A stretch of 47,937 bases of DNA from positions 1-47,937 of the forward strand of contig PLUM01000055.1 of assembly GCA_003165465.1 (NCBI GenBank). The letters are read 5' to 3'. Below are positions 1 through 7,798 of the stretch, one piece after another (position 1 is the first letter of the stretch; every line of letters starts with the position of its first letter). The position numbers and the translations under genes were made by a program. The stretch is from Acidobacteriota bacterium. GTDB lineage: Bacteria > Acidobacteriota > Terriglobia > Acidiferrales > UBA7541. The notes below the pieces were generated by a model that was given only the letters and a program-made list of their open reading frames with translations, did not search any database and was not told where the DNA came from.

Positions 1-814
1 CCGGACTGCGGAACTGCTGATCGATTGGCGCGTCCGGGTTGTAATTGCCGGGGTCGGTGTCGTCCGGTTTGTGCCCATAGGCGCCCCAATGCCGCTTGTA
101 CTGCCCAGTATCGGCGTCGAACACGATTACGCGTTTGTTGCCATACCCATCGGCGACGTACAGTTCATTGGTCTTCGGATCGATGAACATTTTCGCGGGC
201 CCTTTCAGGTTTTCGGTGTCGTTGCTGCCTTTGCTTTTGAACGGATGCCCGATTTGCATCAGGAATTTTCCGTCCTGGGTAAACTTTAGGATTTGATTGT
301 CCGCATAGGCGCCCGGTTGACTTGCTTCCGGCGCTGTGCTGGCCCCAGTATCTTGCAGTTTGGGATCCACTGTGCGGCCGTTCCCGCCAATCCAAACATT
401 GCCCTTGTAGTCGACCGTAATTCCGTGGTTGGAGTTGGGCCAATTGTAGCCCTTGCCCGGTCCGCCCCAATGTCCAATGAGGTTACCTTCCTTATCGAAT
501 TCGAGAACGGGGGGCGCGGTCACGCAGCAATCCGCTCCGGGCGGATTCGTGTTGCCATATGTTTCCTTCGCTTCGAGCGAGCCGCCTCGATGAATGATCC
601 AAACATTTTCCTGGGCATCAACCGATACACCAATCGTCATTCCGATCACCCAATGATTCGGCAGCGGCTTGGGCCACATCGGATCCACTTCGAACGTGGG
701 CACCTGAATTGTGGCGGCCTCGACGGAGGCCTTCTTTTCCAGTAGTCTGGAGCCGAATCCGAGCGCGGCGATGATCGCGAGAAAAGCCGCGCCAATACCC
801 AAATTACGTTTCAT
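1..814 (-). CDS. Exported NHL-repeat beta-propeller protein, 3' end cut by window edge
   Basis: The frame opens at ATG 814 and runs off the left edge with no stop, so about 271 residues are visible and the C-terminus is missing. The first ~25 residues (MKRNLGIGAAFLAIIAALGF) form a signal peptide or signal anchor, so the product is secreted or membrane-tethered. The rest shows NHL/six-bladed propeller repeats: pieces such as GVSVDAQENVWIIHRGG, GITVDYKGNVWIGG and KMFIDPKTNELYVADGYGN repeat the pattern (G/F)-hydrophobic-D-x2-G-N-hydrophobic-W/Y-V. The family is related to the peptidyl-alpha-hydroxyglycine lyase propeller, but no enzymatic residue can be assigned here. A CC pair lies near residue 95. 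The gene stands alone, divergent from the HupE-like gene at 995. Function unknown; family assignment is good. Confidence 0.85.
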   Translation of the reverse strand, partial: MKRNLGIGAAFLAIIAALGFGSRLLEKKASVEAATIQVPTFEVDPMWPKPLPNHWVIGMTIGVSVDAQENVWIIHRGGSLEAKETYGNTNPPGADCCVTAPPVLEFDKEGNLIGHWGGPGKGYNWPNSNHGITVDYKGNVWIGGNGRTVDPKLQDTGASTAPEASQPGAYADNQILKFTQDGKFLMQIGHPFKSKGSNDTENLKGPAKMFIDPKTNELYVADGYGNKRVIVFDADTGQYKRHWGAYGHKPDDTDPGNYNPDAPIDQQFRSP

Positions 815-994
815 AGTTGCCATCCTCTCGTGCGAGGTGCCAATTGTTTGTTTGCCGCGGCTCAGGAAGCGGGTCGTAATCGCTTGCCTGGAACTTGCGG
901 CGCAGGTAGCTTGGGGAAGTATACACAATTCAAATTGGGATGATTCCTGATTTTGCTTGTCAGCGGCCATGGGCAACGATTACGCTTCCGGTTC

Positions 995-2347
995 ATGTTT
1001 CGCACATTTGCAGCGCCTCGCCTTATCGCCACGCTTCTCGTTCTATTGTTTTTCGCGCCGGCGCATCCTGTAGTAGCTCACGACATTCCGAGTGATGCGA
1101 CGGTTCAGATGTTTTTCAAGCCGGCGGGGAATCGCTTGAACATTCTGGTGCGCGTGCCACTGAAAACCATGCGCGATGTGAATTTCCCCGAGCGCGCGCA
1201 GGGCTATCTGGATTTCGATCATGTCGATTCGGCGCTGCGCGAAGCTGCCACGCTGTGGGTCTCCGATTTTATCGATGTGTACGAAGGGGGCGCGCGCTTG
1301 CCGAAGCCGCGCGTTGCGGAGACGCGGCTCTCTCTGGAGTCCGATCCTTCCTTCGCGTCATACGAGCAAGCGCTGGCGCACGTCACCGGTCCAAAGCTCA
1401 CGAATGGCACGAGCATTGTCTGGGACCAGTTGATGCTGGACGTGCTCTTTGAATATCCCATTCAATCCGACTCTTCGAGCTTCTCGATTCATCCCGGTCT
1501 TGACCGGCTGGCGGCACGGGTCGTGATCGCTCTTCGTTTTCTGCCGCCGGGCGGAGCGGTCCGGGCATTTGAGTTTCTGGGCGATCCCGGCCTCGTTCGC
1601 CTCGATCCGCGGTGGTTTCAGGCCTCCGGTCAGTTCGTCAAGCTGGGTTTCTTTCACATTCTTGATGGGACGGACCACCTGTTGTTTCTTTTTTGCCTGG
1701 TAATCCCGTTCCGGCGATTCCGCGCGCTGATTCCGGTGGTGACTTCGTTCACCATCGCGCATTCGATCACGCTCATCGCGTCGGCCTACAACCTCGCGCC
1801 GGATGCGATTTGGTTTCCGCCGCTGATCGAAACGCTGATCGCGACGTCCATCGTGTACATGGCGCTGGAGAACATCGTTGGCGGCGCGAGCGTGCAGCGG
1901 CGATGGATGATCACCTTCGGATTCGGCCTGGTTCATGGGTTCGGCTTCTCGTTTGCCCTGCGGCAGACGATGCAGTTCGCGGGTTCCCATTTGCTGGCCT
2001 CGCTGCTTTCGTTCAACGTCGGTGTCGAGCTGGGACAGCTTCTCGTGCTCGCGCTCATGATCCCGGCCTTGGAGATTCTTTTCCGCCGCGTGGTGGCCGA
2101 ACGCATGGGCACAATCATCCTGTCGGCAATCGTGGCGCACACGGCATGGCATTGGATGACCGAGCGTTACGGGGTGCTGCGCCAGTATCCAATGCGCTGG
2201 CCGTCACTGGATGCCGCTTCGCTGGCGAAGGATTTGCGCTTGCTGATGCTGATTGTGATCGCGGCGGGCGTGGTCTGGCTCGTGTTCGGCCTGCTCTGGC
2301 CCCGCATGTTGCGTGCGGAAGATGATCCTGCCGCGCGCATACGGTAA
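995..2347 (+). CDS. HupE/UreJ-type membrane protein with exported N-terminal domain
   Basis: This is a 450-residue protein of the HupE/UreJ_2 family. I place the start at ATG 995 because it begins a clean signal peptide (MFRTFAAPRLIATLLVLLFF, cleavage near AHPVVAHD); an in-frame TTG at 953 would add a polar, unlikely leader. Residues ~30-210 are a soluble exported domain. Residues ~215-440 hold about six or seven membrane segments with the family motifs HILDGTDHLLFL, TIAHSITL, FGLVHGFGFSFAL and FNVGVELGQL, whose His and Asp residues suggest divalent-metal binding. Known members include putative nickel or cobalt permeases associated with hydrogenase or urease. No hydrogenase or urease gene is nearby, so the cargo is unknown. 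It appears monocistronic. Confidence 0.85.
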   Translation: MFRTFAAPRLIATLLVLLFFAPAHPVVAHDIPSDATVQMFFKPAGNRLNILVRVPLKTMRDVNFPERAQGYLDFDHVDSALREAATLWVSDFIDVYEGGARLPKPRVAETRLSLESDPSFASYEQALAHVTGPKLTNGTSIVWDQLMLDVLFEYPIQSDSSSFSIHPGLDRLAARVVIALRFLPPGGAVRAFEFLGDPGLVRLDPRWFQASGQFVKLGFFHILDGTDHLLFLFCLVIPFRRFRALIPVVTSFTIAHSITLIASAYNLAPDAIWFPPLIETLIATSIVYMALENIVGGASVQRRWMITFGFGLVHGFGFSFALRQTMQFAGSHLLASLLSFNVGVELGQLLVLALMIPALEILFRRVVAERMGTIILSAIVAHTAWHWMTERYGVLRQYPMRWPSLDAASLAKDLRLLMLIVIAAGVVWLVFGLLWPRMLRAEDDPAARIR

Positions 2348-2421
2348 TTTTTGGTTGTATTTTCTGAATGCGCATGCTGAAGCCCGCGCTATTTTTTCTT
2401 TCGCGGCGTTTCTGCGTTTGC

Positions 2422-2449
2422 TTGACAACGCGAGGGACGCGTTTACACT
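2422..2449 (+). promoter_or_regulatory. Sigma70-type promoter for the MFS gene at 2562
   Basis: A perfect -35 TTGACA (2422-2427) and a -10 TACACT (2444-2449) are separated by 16 bases. Transcription would begin near 2456, giving a leader of roughly 105 bases before ATG 2562. No other gene lies between. Confidence 0.6.
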
Positions 2450-2561
2450 GAGCGGGTCCCAAAACATGCGTGTTCGCGTTTGGAATTAGTCATAGACACG
2501 GATGCTGCAACGCGAACGATCCGCAATACGACTTTGATTGCAGAGCGAGGGTGTGCATTTC

Positions 2562-3911
2562 ATGATTGATGTGCGCGAGGAAATCGCGAACGCTCCGATT
2601 GGGCGCTATCACCGTTTTCTCGCTCTGCTCATCGGCATGGTGGTGTTCTTTGACGGGTACGATACGTTTAATCCCGCCTACGTCATTCATTACGTGGCGA
2701 AACCCTGGCATTTGGCTCAGGGCCAGGCGGGGATGCTCGTCTCCAGCGGCTTGGTCGGCTTCATGATCGGCTCGCTTCTGCAGGGAAAATTCTCCGACCG
2801 GTACGGGCGTCGCGCAACGCTCCTTGTGGCGCTCTGGATTGTGACGATTTTCAGCCTTGCAACCGCGGTACTCGGGAACTCATTCCTCGCTTTCTGTGTT
2901 TTGCGATTACTCACCGGACTCGGCATGGGCGCGCTCCTGCCTCTCGGCGTGACGTACATCAACGAATATGCGCCGCGCCGCCTGACCAACACGTTTTCCA
3001 TATGGGGCTGGGCGCTGGGCTGGGCCGGTGGCGGCATCGTCGCGGCTGCCGTTGGGGTATATCTCACTCCGATATTTGGCTGGCAGGCGTTGTATTATGC
3101 GGCGTCGCTTTCGATTGTGCTGGTGACCGTTTGCCATATGGTCCTTCCCGAATCGCTGCAGTTTGCGGCCATGCGCGGCAATTGGCAGGGCATTGCCGAG
3201 ACGCTTTGCCGCTTGAATCCTTCGCAAGCCGCGCGCTATACCGCGCCTGACGCGAAGTTTATGTTTCCGGAGCCGAGCGATCGTCCGGCATCCATATCAC
3301 TCTTGCTTTCGCCGCGCTACCGGAGAACGACTCTATCGGTGTGGATTTCGGCATTTTTTATTTTGTTTGGGATTTGGGGCCTTTCGGGATGGGTTCCCAC
3401 GGCCATGATGCAGCGCGGCGAGGGGTTTGCGACCAGCTTTAGTTTCGGCGCCTTGATTCAGGCCATGGCGTTTATCGGTTCGCTCCTGTGCGGCTACATC
3501 GCGGACCGGGGCGGAATGGATCGCCAGGCGATGGCCGTGTGGTGGCTCGGCGGCGCAATTTCAGTGGGCATACTTGTTCTGGTAAATGTGCATGCGCTCA
3601 ACATCATCTGCGTGGGCGCGGCCGGCTTTTGTATTCTGGGCGGGCAGAACGTGCTGAACAATTTCACCGCCGCATCTTATGATACGGAAGTGCGCGGCAC
3701 GGCCGTCGGCATGATGCTAGGAGTGGGGCGCGCCGGAGGAATTCTCGGGCCGTTCATCACCGGGCTGCTTCAGCAGCATACGCAGGGGACGGCAGGACTT
3801 TTTGTGGCCATCGGCGCGGCGTCGCTTGTCGGCGGCATCGCCATCCTGTTTGCGAGTCCTCGTTGCTCGCGGGAAGTCGCGGCAACCGTCAGCGCTGCGC
3901 ATGCGTCATAA
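2562..3911 (+). CDS. MFS transporter, aromatic acid:H+ symporter (AAHS) type
   Basis: A 449-residue, 12-helix major facilitator. ATG 2562 is chosen because GAGCGAGG precedes it by about 11 bases; an in-frame TTG at 2538 is the alternative. Helix 1 contains FFDGYDTFNPAYV, which keeps the DGxD motif known to be essential in the 4-hydroxybenzoate/protocatechuate carrier PcaK. The helix 2-3 loop has the MFS signature GKFSDRYGRR, and helix 4 holds RLLTGLGMGALLPLGVTYI. The AAHS family imports benzoate-type acids with protons. The gene is driven by the promoter at 2422 and followed by two hairpins, the second with a T-run. It precedes an SDR and an aryl-acid ligase on the same strand, consistent with uptake of an aromatic acid, though the actual substrate cannot be read from sequence. 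Confidence 0.88.
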   Translation: MIDVREEIANAPIGRYHRFLALLIGMVVFFDGYDTFNPAYVIHYVAKPWHLAQGQAGMLVSSGLVGFMIGSLLQGKFSDRYGRRATLLVALWIVTIFSLATAVLGNSFLAFCVLRLLTGLGMGALLPLGVTYINEYAPRRLTNTFSIWGWALGWAGGGIVAAAVGVYLTPIFGWQALYYAASLSIVLVTVCHMVLPESLQFAAMRGNWQGIAETLCRLNPSQAARYTAPDAKFMFPEPSDRPASISLLLSPRYRRTTLSVWISAFFILFGIWGLSGWVPTAMMQRGEGFATSFSFGALIQAMAFIGSLLCGYIADRGGMDRQAMAVWWLGGAISVGILVLVNVHALNIICVGAAGFCILGGQNVLNNFTAASYDTEVRGTAVGMMLGVGRAGGILGPFITGLLQQHTQGTAGLFVAIGAASLVGGIAILFASPRCSREVAATVSAAHAS

Positions 3912-3928
3912 AGCGCGAGAGGGTAAAT

Positions 3929-3948
3929 TTTCTCGAATGTTCGAGAAA
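3929..3948. repeat. Perfect hairpin just after the MFS stop
   Basis: TTTCTCGA-ATGT-TCGAGAAA forms an 8-bp perfect stem with a 4-base loop, starting 18 bases after the stop codon at 3909-3911. It has no T-run of its own. It may be a processing or 3'-stabilising hairpin, or an unrelated palindrome. Confidence 0.6.
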
Positions 3949-3950
3949 GA

Positions 3951-4034
3951 CCTCGGGTCTGAAGATCCGGACTCAAGCATTCGCGCAAACGACAGAGGTT
4001 TTTGTAGCCCGCCTCTTCAGAGGCGGGGTTTTTC
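3951..4034. repeat. Intergenic palindromic element, family A, copy 1 (doubles as terminator)
   Basis: This is a composite of two hairpins. The left one, around CTCGGGTCTGAAGATCCGG, is decayed. The right one (4008-4027) is intact: CCCGCCTC-TTCA-GAGGCGGG followed by five T, so it would work as a rho-independent terminator for the MFS gene. Two further copies lie at 6713 and 11068. Confidence 0.85.
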
Positions 4035-4112
4035 GTAAAGTTAAGCAATCGATTTTAGTGCGGCAGCAATCTTACGCTCCGCTTTGAGCAGGATTGACCA
4101 GGAGACGCATTC

Positions 4113-4874
4113 ATGACGCAAGCGAAGCCAGTCGCGCTGATCACGGGAGCATCCACGGGCATTGGAAGCGCAGCCGCAATAGGATTGGCCGTGGCCGGCT
4201 ACGACGTCGCGATCAACTACAGCCGCAGCGAGCAGGCGGCGCGTGACACAGCGGCGCTCGCGCAGGCCAAGGGCGCCAAGACGCTGCTATTCCAGTGCGA
4301 CGTCAGCGACGACCCGTCGGTGCGCAAAATGCTCGCAGCCGTCGAGAGCGAGTTCGGACGCCTGGATGCGCTGGTGAACAACGCGGGCATCACGTCGAAC
4401 GTCAAGCCCGGCGATTTTGAATCCATGACGGCGGAGGAATGGGATCGCGTCTTCGCCGTAAACGTGCGGGGAATGTTTCAGGTGACGCGCGCCGCGACGC
4501 CCCTCCTCAAGGCGGCCAAGGGCAGCGTGGTCAACACCGCCAGCATTGTCGGCCTGCGCCCAGGACCGCAGCCGTTGCCTTATGCGGCCAGCAAGGCCGC
4601 CGTCGTGAGCCTCACCAAGCTGCTGGCGCTCAACCTCGCGCCGGACGTTCGCGTAAACGCTGTAGCGCCCGGCTGGATGGAAGGCGATTGGATGAAGCGC
4701 ATGTTGGGGGACCGATATGACGACTTGATGGCGCGGCGCGCGAAGAGCACTCCTTTGCGCCGCTGCGCGACGTCCGAGGACGTCGCCGAGGTCATCGTCA
4801 GTCTGATTACCGGCAACCGCTTCGTCAACGGTGAGATCATCGTGATCGACGGGGGATATTCCGCAACAACGTAG
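4113..4874 (+). CDS. Short-chain dehydrogenase/reductase (SDR), FabG-like
   Basis: A 253-residue classical SDR. The NAD(P)-binding motif TGASTGIG is at residues ~12-19, the structural NNAG at ~90-93, and the catalytic Ser and YxxxK are in NTASIVG (~140) and YAASK (~157-161). The C-terminal INGxxIxVDGG-type end appears as VNGEIIVIDGGYS. The start ATG 4113 has GGAGACGC a few bases upstream. Members reduce carbonyls or oxidise alcohols, and many serve as 3-oxoacyl reductases or cis-diol dehydrogenases; the substrate is not readable. It sits between an aromatic-acid transporter and an aryl-acid ligase on the same strand, separated from both by palindromic repeats with T-runs, so each is probably its own transcript. 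Confidence 0.9.
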   Translation: MTQAKPVALITGASTGIGSAAAIGLAVAGYDVAINYSRSEQAARDTAALAQAKGAKTLLFQCDVSDDPSVRKMLAAVESEFGRLDALVNNAGITSNVKPGDFESMTAEEWDRVFAVNVRGMFQVTRAATPLLKAAKGSVVNTASIVGLRPGPQPLPYAASKAAVVSLTKLLALNLAPDVRVNAVAPGWMEGDWMKRMLGDRYDDLMARRAKSTPLRRCATSEDVAEVIVSLITGNRFVNGEIIVIDGGYSATT

Positions 4875-4913
4875 GCGGACTCCACGAAGGATGCATAATT
4901 GGGTGCGCGATGT

Positions 4914-4992
4914 GTGGTAGCGCCGGCGTCTCGCCGGCAGTTTTTGTGCGCTTCGTGCGATTGGAAAAGAGCCGGCGAGACGCCGGCGCCAC
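4914..4992. repeat. Intergenic palindromic element, family B, copy 1 (terminator-like)
   Basis: The left arm GTGGTAGCGCCGGCG and the right arm CGCCGGCGCCAC are complementary. The left half folds by itself as GCCGGCG-TCT-CGCCGGC (4922-4938) with TTTTT at 4941-4945, so it could terminate SDR transcription. The second copy is at 23271, and arm differences between the two copies are compensated on both sides. Confidence 0.85.
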
Positions 4993-5034
4993 GAAAGACC
5001 GTGGTGAGAAATAAGACCTGAGGGAGGAAAACTC

Positions 5035-6702
5035 GTGCTGGAAGGAGTTGTTCCATTTCCGCCGGATTTTGCCAGGCGATATCGTGAGAAGGGCTATTGG
5101 ATCGATAAGACGCTGGCGCAGGAATACAGAATTATTTTTGAGAAATATGAGAAGCGAGTCGCGCTGCTCGACCGGGATCGCTCGATCACCTACGGCGAGC
5201 TCGATCGGATGTCGAACAATCTGGCGCTGAATCTGTTGGAAGTCGGCCTCCAGCCGCTGGACCGCGTCGTAGTGCAACTTCCGAATGTCGCCGAGTTTGT
5301 GGTTCTGTACCTGGCTCTGCAGAAGATTGGCGGCATCCCGATTGCCGCGCTCATGCCGCACCGCTTCGCGGAAATCAGCCAGTTTGTCGAGCTTTCGGGC
5401 GCCGTTGCGTGTGTGGTTCCGGACCAGCAGGGAGATTTTGACTATTGCGCCATGGTCGAGCGCATTCGCCAGAAAGTTCCCACGATGCGCCACGGAATCG
5501 TTCTGGGGCCTTCTCGCCCGGGTTTTCTTTCGCTGTCCGAAATGATCGAGAAGCCCGCCAGCCTGCCCGTGTCCGCGCTGGCCGAAATAAAAATCGATCC
5601 GGTCGATCCAGCCATCTTTCAACTATCCGGAGGGACCACCGGCATTCCCAAGCTGATTCCGCGCACGCATAACGATTACGCCTACAACTCCAAGGTGGCT
5701 TCCAGGGTTTGTGCGGTCGGCGAAGATTCCGTCCTGCTCGTGATTCTGCCCATCGCGCATAACTTGCCTCTCGCGTGCCCCGGAATTCAAGGTTTTCTTT
5801 TCAACGGCGGCCGCGTGGTGCTTAGCACCAGCGCGCGGCCCGAGGACGTTTGCGCGTTGATCGAGAGGCACAAAGTCACGCATATCAAAGTGGTCCCGGC
5901 GTTGCTGATCCGGCTGCTGCACGATCCGGCCGTCAGCCGCCACGATCTTTCCTCGCTAAAAATTATTCAAAGCGGCGGCCAATCCATGCTGCCCGAAGTG
6001 CGGTTGCTTTCGAAGAGGCTTATTCCCAGCGCATTTGTGCAGGAAAATTTTGGAATGTCCGAGGGGCTGCTGATGTTTGTGCGGCTGGACGATCCGCTGG
6101 ACGTCAGCCAGGAAACAGTGGGCCGCCCCGTATGCCCGGATGACGAAGTGCGCATTCTGGACGATGACGACCACGAAATTCTCGGCGGGGAAGTGGGCGA
6201 ACTGTGCTGCCGGGGGCCGTACACGCTGCGCGGTTACTTCGGCGTGCCGGAATACAATGCCCGCACGTTCACGTCGGACGGGTTTTACCGTTCCGGCGAT
6301 CTGATGCGGCGGCACAGGACCGGGAACTATGTGGTCGAGGGGCGCAAGAAGGACCTCATCAATCGCGGCGGCGAAAAAATCAGCGCCGAGGAGATTGAAA
6401 ACCTGATCCTCTCGCATCCCTCGGTGAAGAACGCTTCCTGTGTTCCCGTGCCCGATCCTGTGCTGGGCGAGCGCATGTGCGCGTGCGTCCTGCTGCGCGA
6501 AAACGCGCAACTGGGCTTCGACGAGCTGAAAACATTTCTGCTCGGCAAGGAAATCGCCAAGTTTAAGATTCCCGAGCGGCTGGAAATCATGCAGGATTTT
6601 CCGCTGTCGCCGTTCGGAAAGGTTTCGAAAAAGACGCTGACCGAAACCATCTCCCTGAAAATGGCCGGGGAGAAACAAGGCAAGGGCAGCGCATCGGTAT
6701 AG
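5035..6702 (+). CDS. Aryl-acid AMP ligase, EntE/DhbE family, salicylate-type residues
   Basis: A 555-residue ANL adenylate-forming enzyme. It starts at GTG 5035, preceded by AGGGAGGA at optimal spacing. Its N-terminus (VPFPPDFARRYREKGYW) is typical of EntE/DhbE. The P-loop A3 motif LSGGTTGIPKLIPRTH is at ~198-211, A5 NFGMSEG at ~338-344, A7 YRSGDL near 421, A8 GRKKDLINRGGEKI, and the catalytic A10 Lys in SPFGKVSKK near the end. It activates an aryl carboxylate with ATP, then passes it to CoA or a carrier protein. At the positions matching DhbE Asn235, Ser240 and Val337 it has Asn243, Cys248 and Leu346; the Cys/Leu pair is the pattern described for salicylate-activating relatives. No aryl-carrier protein, isochorismatase or NRPS is present nearby, so a catabolic CoA-ligase role is more likely than siderophore synthesis. 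Confidence 0.88.
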   Translation: MLEGVVPFPPDFARRYREKGYWIDKTLAQEYRIIFEKYEKRVALLDRDRSITYGELDRMSNNLALNLLEVGLQPLDRVVVQLPNVAEFVVLYLALQKIGGIPIAALMPHRFAEISQFVELSGAVACVVPDQQGDFDYCAMVERIRQKVPTMRHGIVLGPSRPGFLSLSEMIEKPASLPVSALAEIKIDPVDPAIFQLSGGTTGIPKLIPRTHNDYAYNSKVASRVCAVGEDSVLLVILPIAHNLPLACPGIQGFLFNGGRVVLSTSARPEDVCALIERHKVTHIKVVPALLIRLLHDPAVSRHDLSSLKIIQSGGQSMLPEVRLLSKRLIPSAFVQENFGMSEGLLMFVRLDDPLDVSQETVGRPVCPDDEVRILDDDDHEILGGEVGELCCRGPYTLRGYFGVPEYNARTFTSDGFYRSGDLMRRHRTGNYVVEGRKKDLINRGGEKISAEEIENLILSHPSVKNASCVPVPDPVLGERMCACVLLRENAQLGFDELKTFLLGKEIAKFKIPERLEIMQDFPLSPFGKVSKKTLTETISLKMAGEKQGKGSASV

Positions 6703-6712
6703 CAGCGGAAAA

Positions 6713-6796
6713 CCCCCCGGTCTGAAGACCCGGGCTACAGCAGATTAGCGAGGGTGCCGGTTTTCTGTAGCCCGCCTCTTCAGAGGCGGGGGTTTT
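6713..6796. repeat. Intergenic palindromic element, family A, copy 2 (terminator-like)
   Basis: The left hairpin is CCCGGTCTGAAGACCCGGG and the right hairpin CCCGCCTC-TTCA-GAGGCGGG is followed by TTTT. The sequences joining them, GGGCTACAG and CTGTAGCCC, also pair, so the whole forms a three-stem structure. It lies directly after the ligase stop. Confidence 0.88.
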
Positions 6797-6842
6797 CGTA
6801 ATGGCCTGCAACCAGCACAATGAGCTCGACTAGGACAATCGC

Positions 6843-7685
6843 ATGAGAATCATCGACGTTCATTGCTACCCCAACACGCGCGAGTGGATTGCCTGCCAGC
6901 AACCCTATGTCGATGCGCTTGCCAAATACTGGAACCGCTCCTGGGTGCCGAAGGCCGAGGAGGAAGTCGTCCAGGAATTCACGGCGGCGGGCGTCGAAGC
7001 GATTCTTGTGGCGCTGGACCTGGAAACGACCATCGGCACGCCTCCGTGTTCGAACGATTTTGTTTCGGCGATGCAGAAACGCCACCCGCAACGCATCATT
7101 CAATCCTGGGCGGCCGTCGATCCGTTCAAGGAGAACGAAGCCCTGCGCGAGGCGCGGCACGCCATTCAGGACCTCGGAATGATGGGATTCCACTTTCATC
7201 CGATCATGGGTCACTTCGCGGTGAACGACCGCCGCTTTTACCCGCTCTTTGAACTCATCGATGAATTAAAGGCGCCGGTCATGATCGATGTGGGCACCAC
7301 GGGCATGGGCGCGGGAATGCCGGGTGGCATGGGCGCGAAAATTCGCCACGCGCATCCTTCGGCCATTGACGAGCTTGCGGCGGACTTCCCGAACCTGACC
7401 ATTCTCGCCGCGCATCCCGGCTGGCCCTGGGTTGACGAAATGACCGCCGTGGCCCTGCACAAGGGAAACGTGTTCTGGGAGCTATCCGGCTGGGCGCCGC
7501 AATATTTCCCTCCGCAACTGAAGAAAGATATTCGTGGCCGCCTGAAGGACAAAATTATATTTGGCAGCGATTACCCCAGCATCCCGTACGAGCGGCTGCT
7601 GCGCGAATGGGACGAACTCGGCTACGCCGACGACATCAAGGAGCGCGTGTTCCACGGCAATGCGGAGAGGGTGCTCGGGCTGTAG
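6843..7685 (+). CDS. Amidohydrolase of the ACMSD/gamma-resorcylate decarboxylase type
   Basis: A 280-residue TIM-barrel metalloenzyme of the amidohydrolase_2 family, whose members decarboxylate or hydrolyse aromatic acids. It begins MRIIDVHCYPN: instead of the usual HxH it has D5-x-H7, resembling the E-x-H metal pair of gamma-resorcylate decarboxylase. A later metal His is in LAAHPGWPW (~196) and the metal Asp in IIFGSDYP (~242). Residues 30-60 hold a helical insert before VEAILVALDLE. The start ATG 6843 has AGGA seven bases upstream. It follows the aryl-acid ligase on the same strand across a family A repeat. A decarboxylase of a phenolic acid is the leading guess; lactone hydrolysis is possible. 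Confidence 0.82.
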   Translation: MRIIDVHCYPNTREWIACQQPYVDALAKYWNRSWVPKAEEEVVQEFTAAGVEAILVALDLETTIGTPPCSNDFVSAMQKRHPQRIIQSWAAVDPFKENEALREARHAIQDLGMMGFHFHPIMGHFAVNDRRFYPLFELIDELKAPVMIDVGTTGMGAGMPGGMGAKIRHAHPSAIDELAADFPNLTILAAHPGWPWVDEMTAVALHKGNVFWELSGWAPQYFPPQLKKDIRGRLKDKIIFGSDYPSIPYERLLREWDELGYADDIKERVFHGNAERVLGL

Positions 7686-7691
7686 GGTTTG

Positions 7692-7779
7692 AGTAGCACA
7701 GGCTTCAGCCTGTGTGGGTTTCGGTTGCGCCGCGCAAAAGCAAAGTCAAAAGCACACAGGCTGAAGCCTGTGCCACTGA
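7692..7779. repeat. Intergenic palindromic element, family C, copy 1
   Basis: The outer arms GTAGCACAGGCTTCAGCC and GGCTGAAGCCTGTGCCAC pair almost perfectly. Each arm is also a small hairpin (ACAGGCTTCAGCCTGT). The middle contains TTGCGCCGCGCAAAA, which is itself palindromic and is shared with the copies at 16732 and 36572. It sits in the convergent gap between the amidohydrolase and a minus-strand gene. Confidence 0.88.
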
Positions 7780-7798
7780 AATGCATGCGAGATGCGCG

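Noticed and set aside
995-2347. Hydrogenase or urease operon suggested by HupE/UreJ
   Set aside because: No hydrogenase, urease or nickel-chaperone gene is adjacent on either strand.
5035-6702. A siderophore cluster around the EntE-like ligase
   Set aside because: No isochorismate synthase, isochorismatase, carrier protein, NRPS or TonB receptor lies anywhere in the window.
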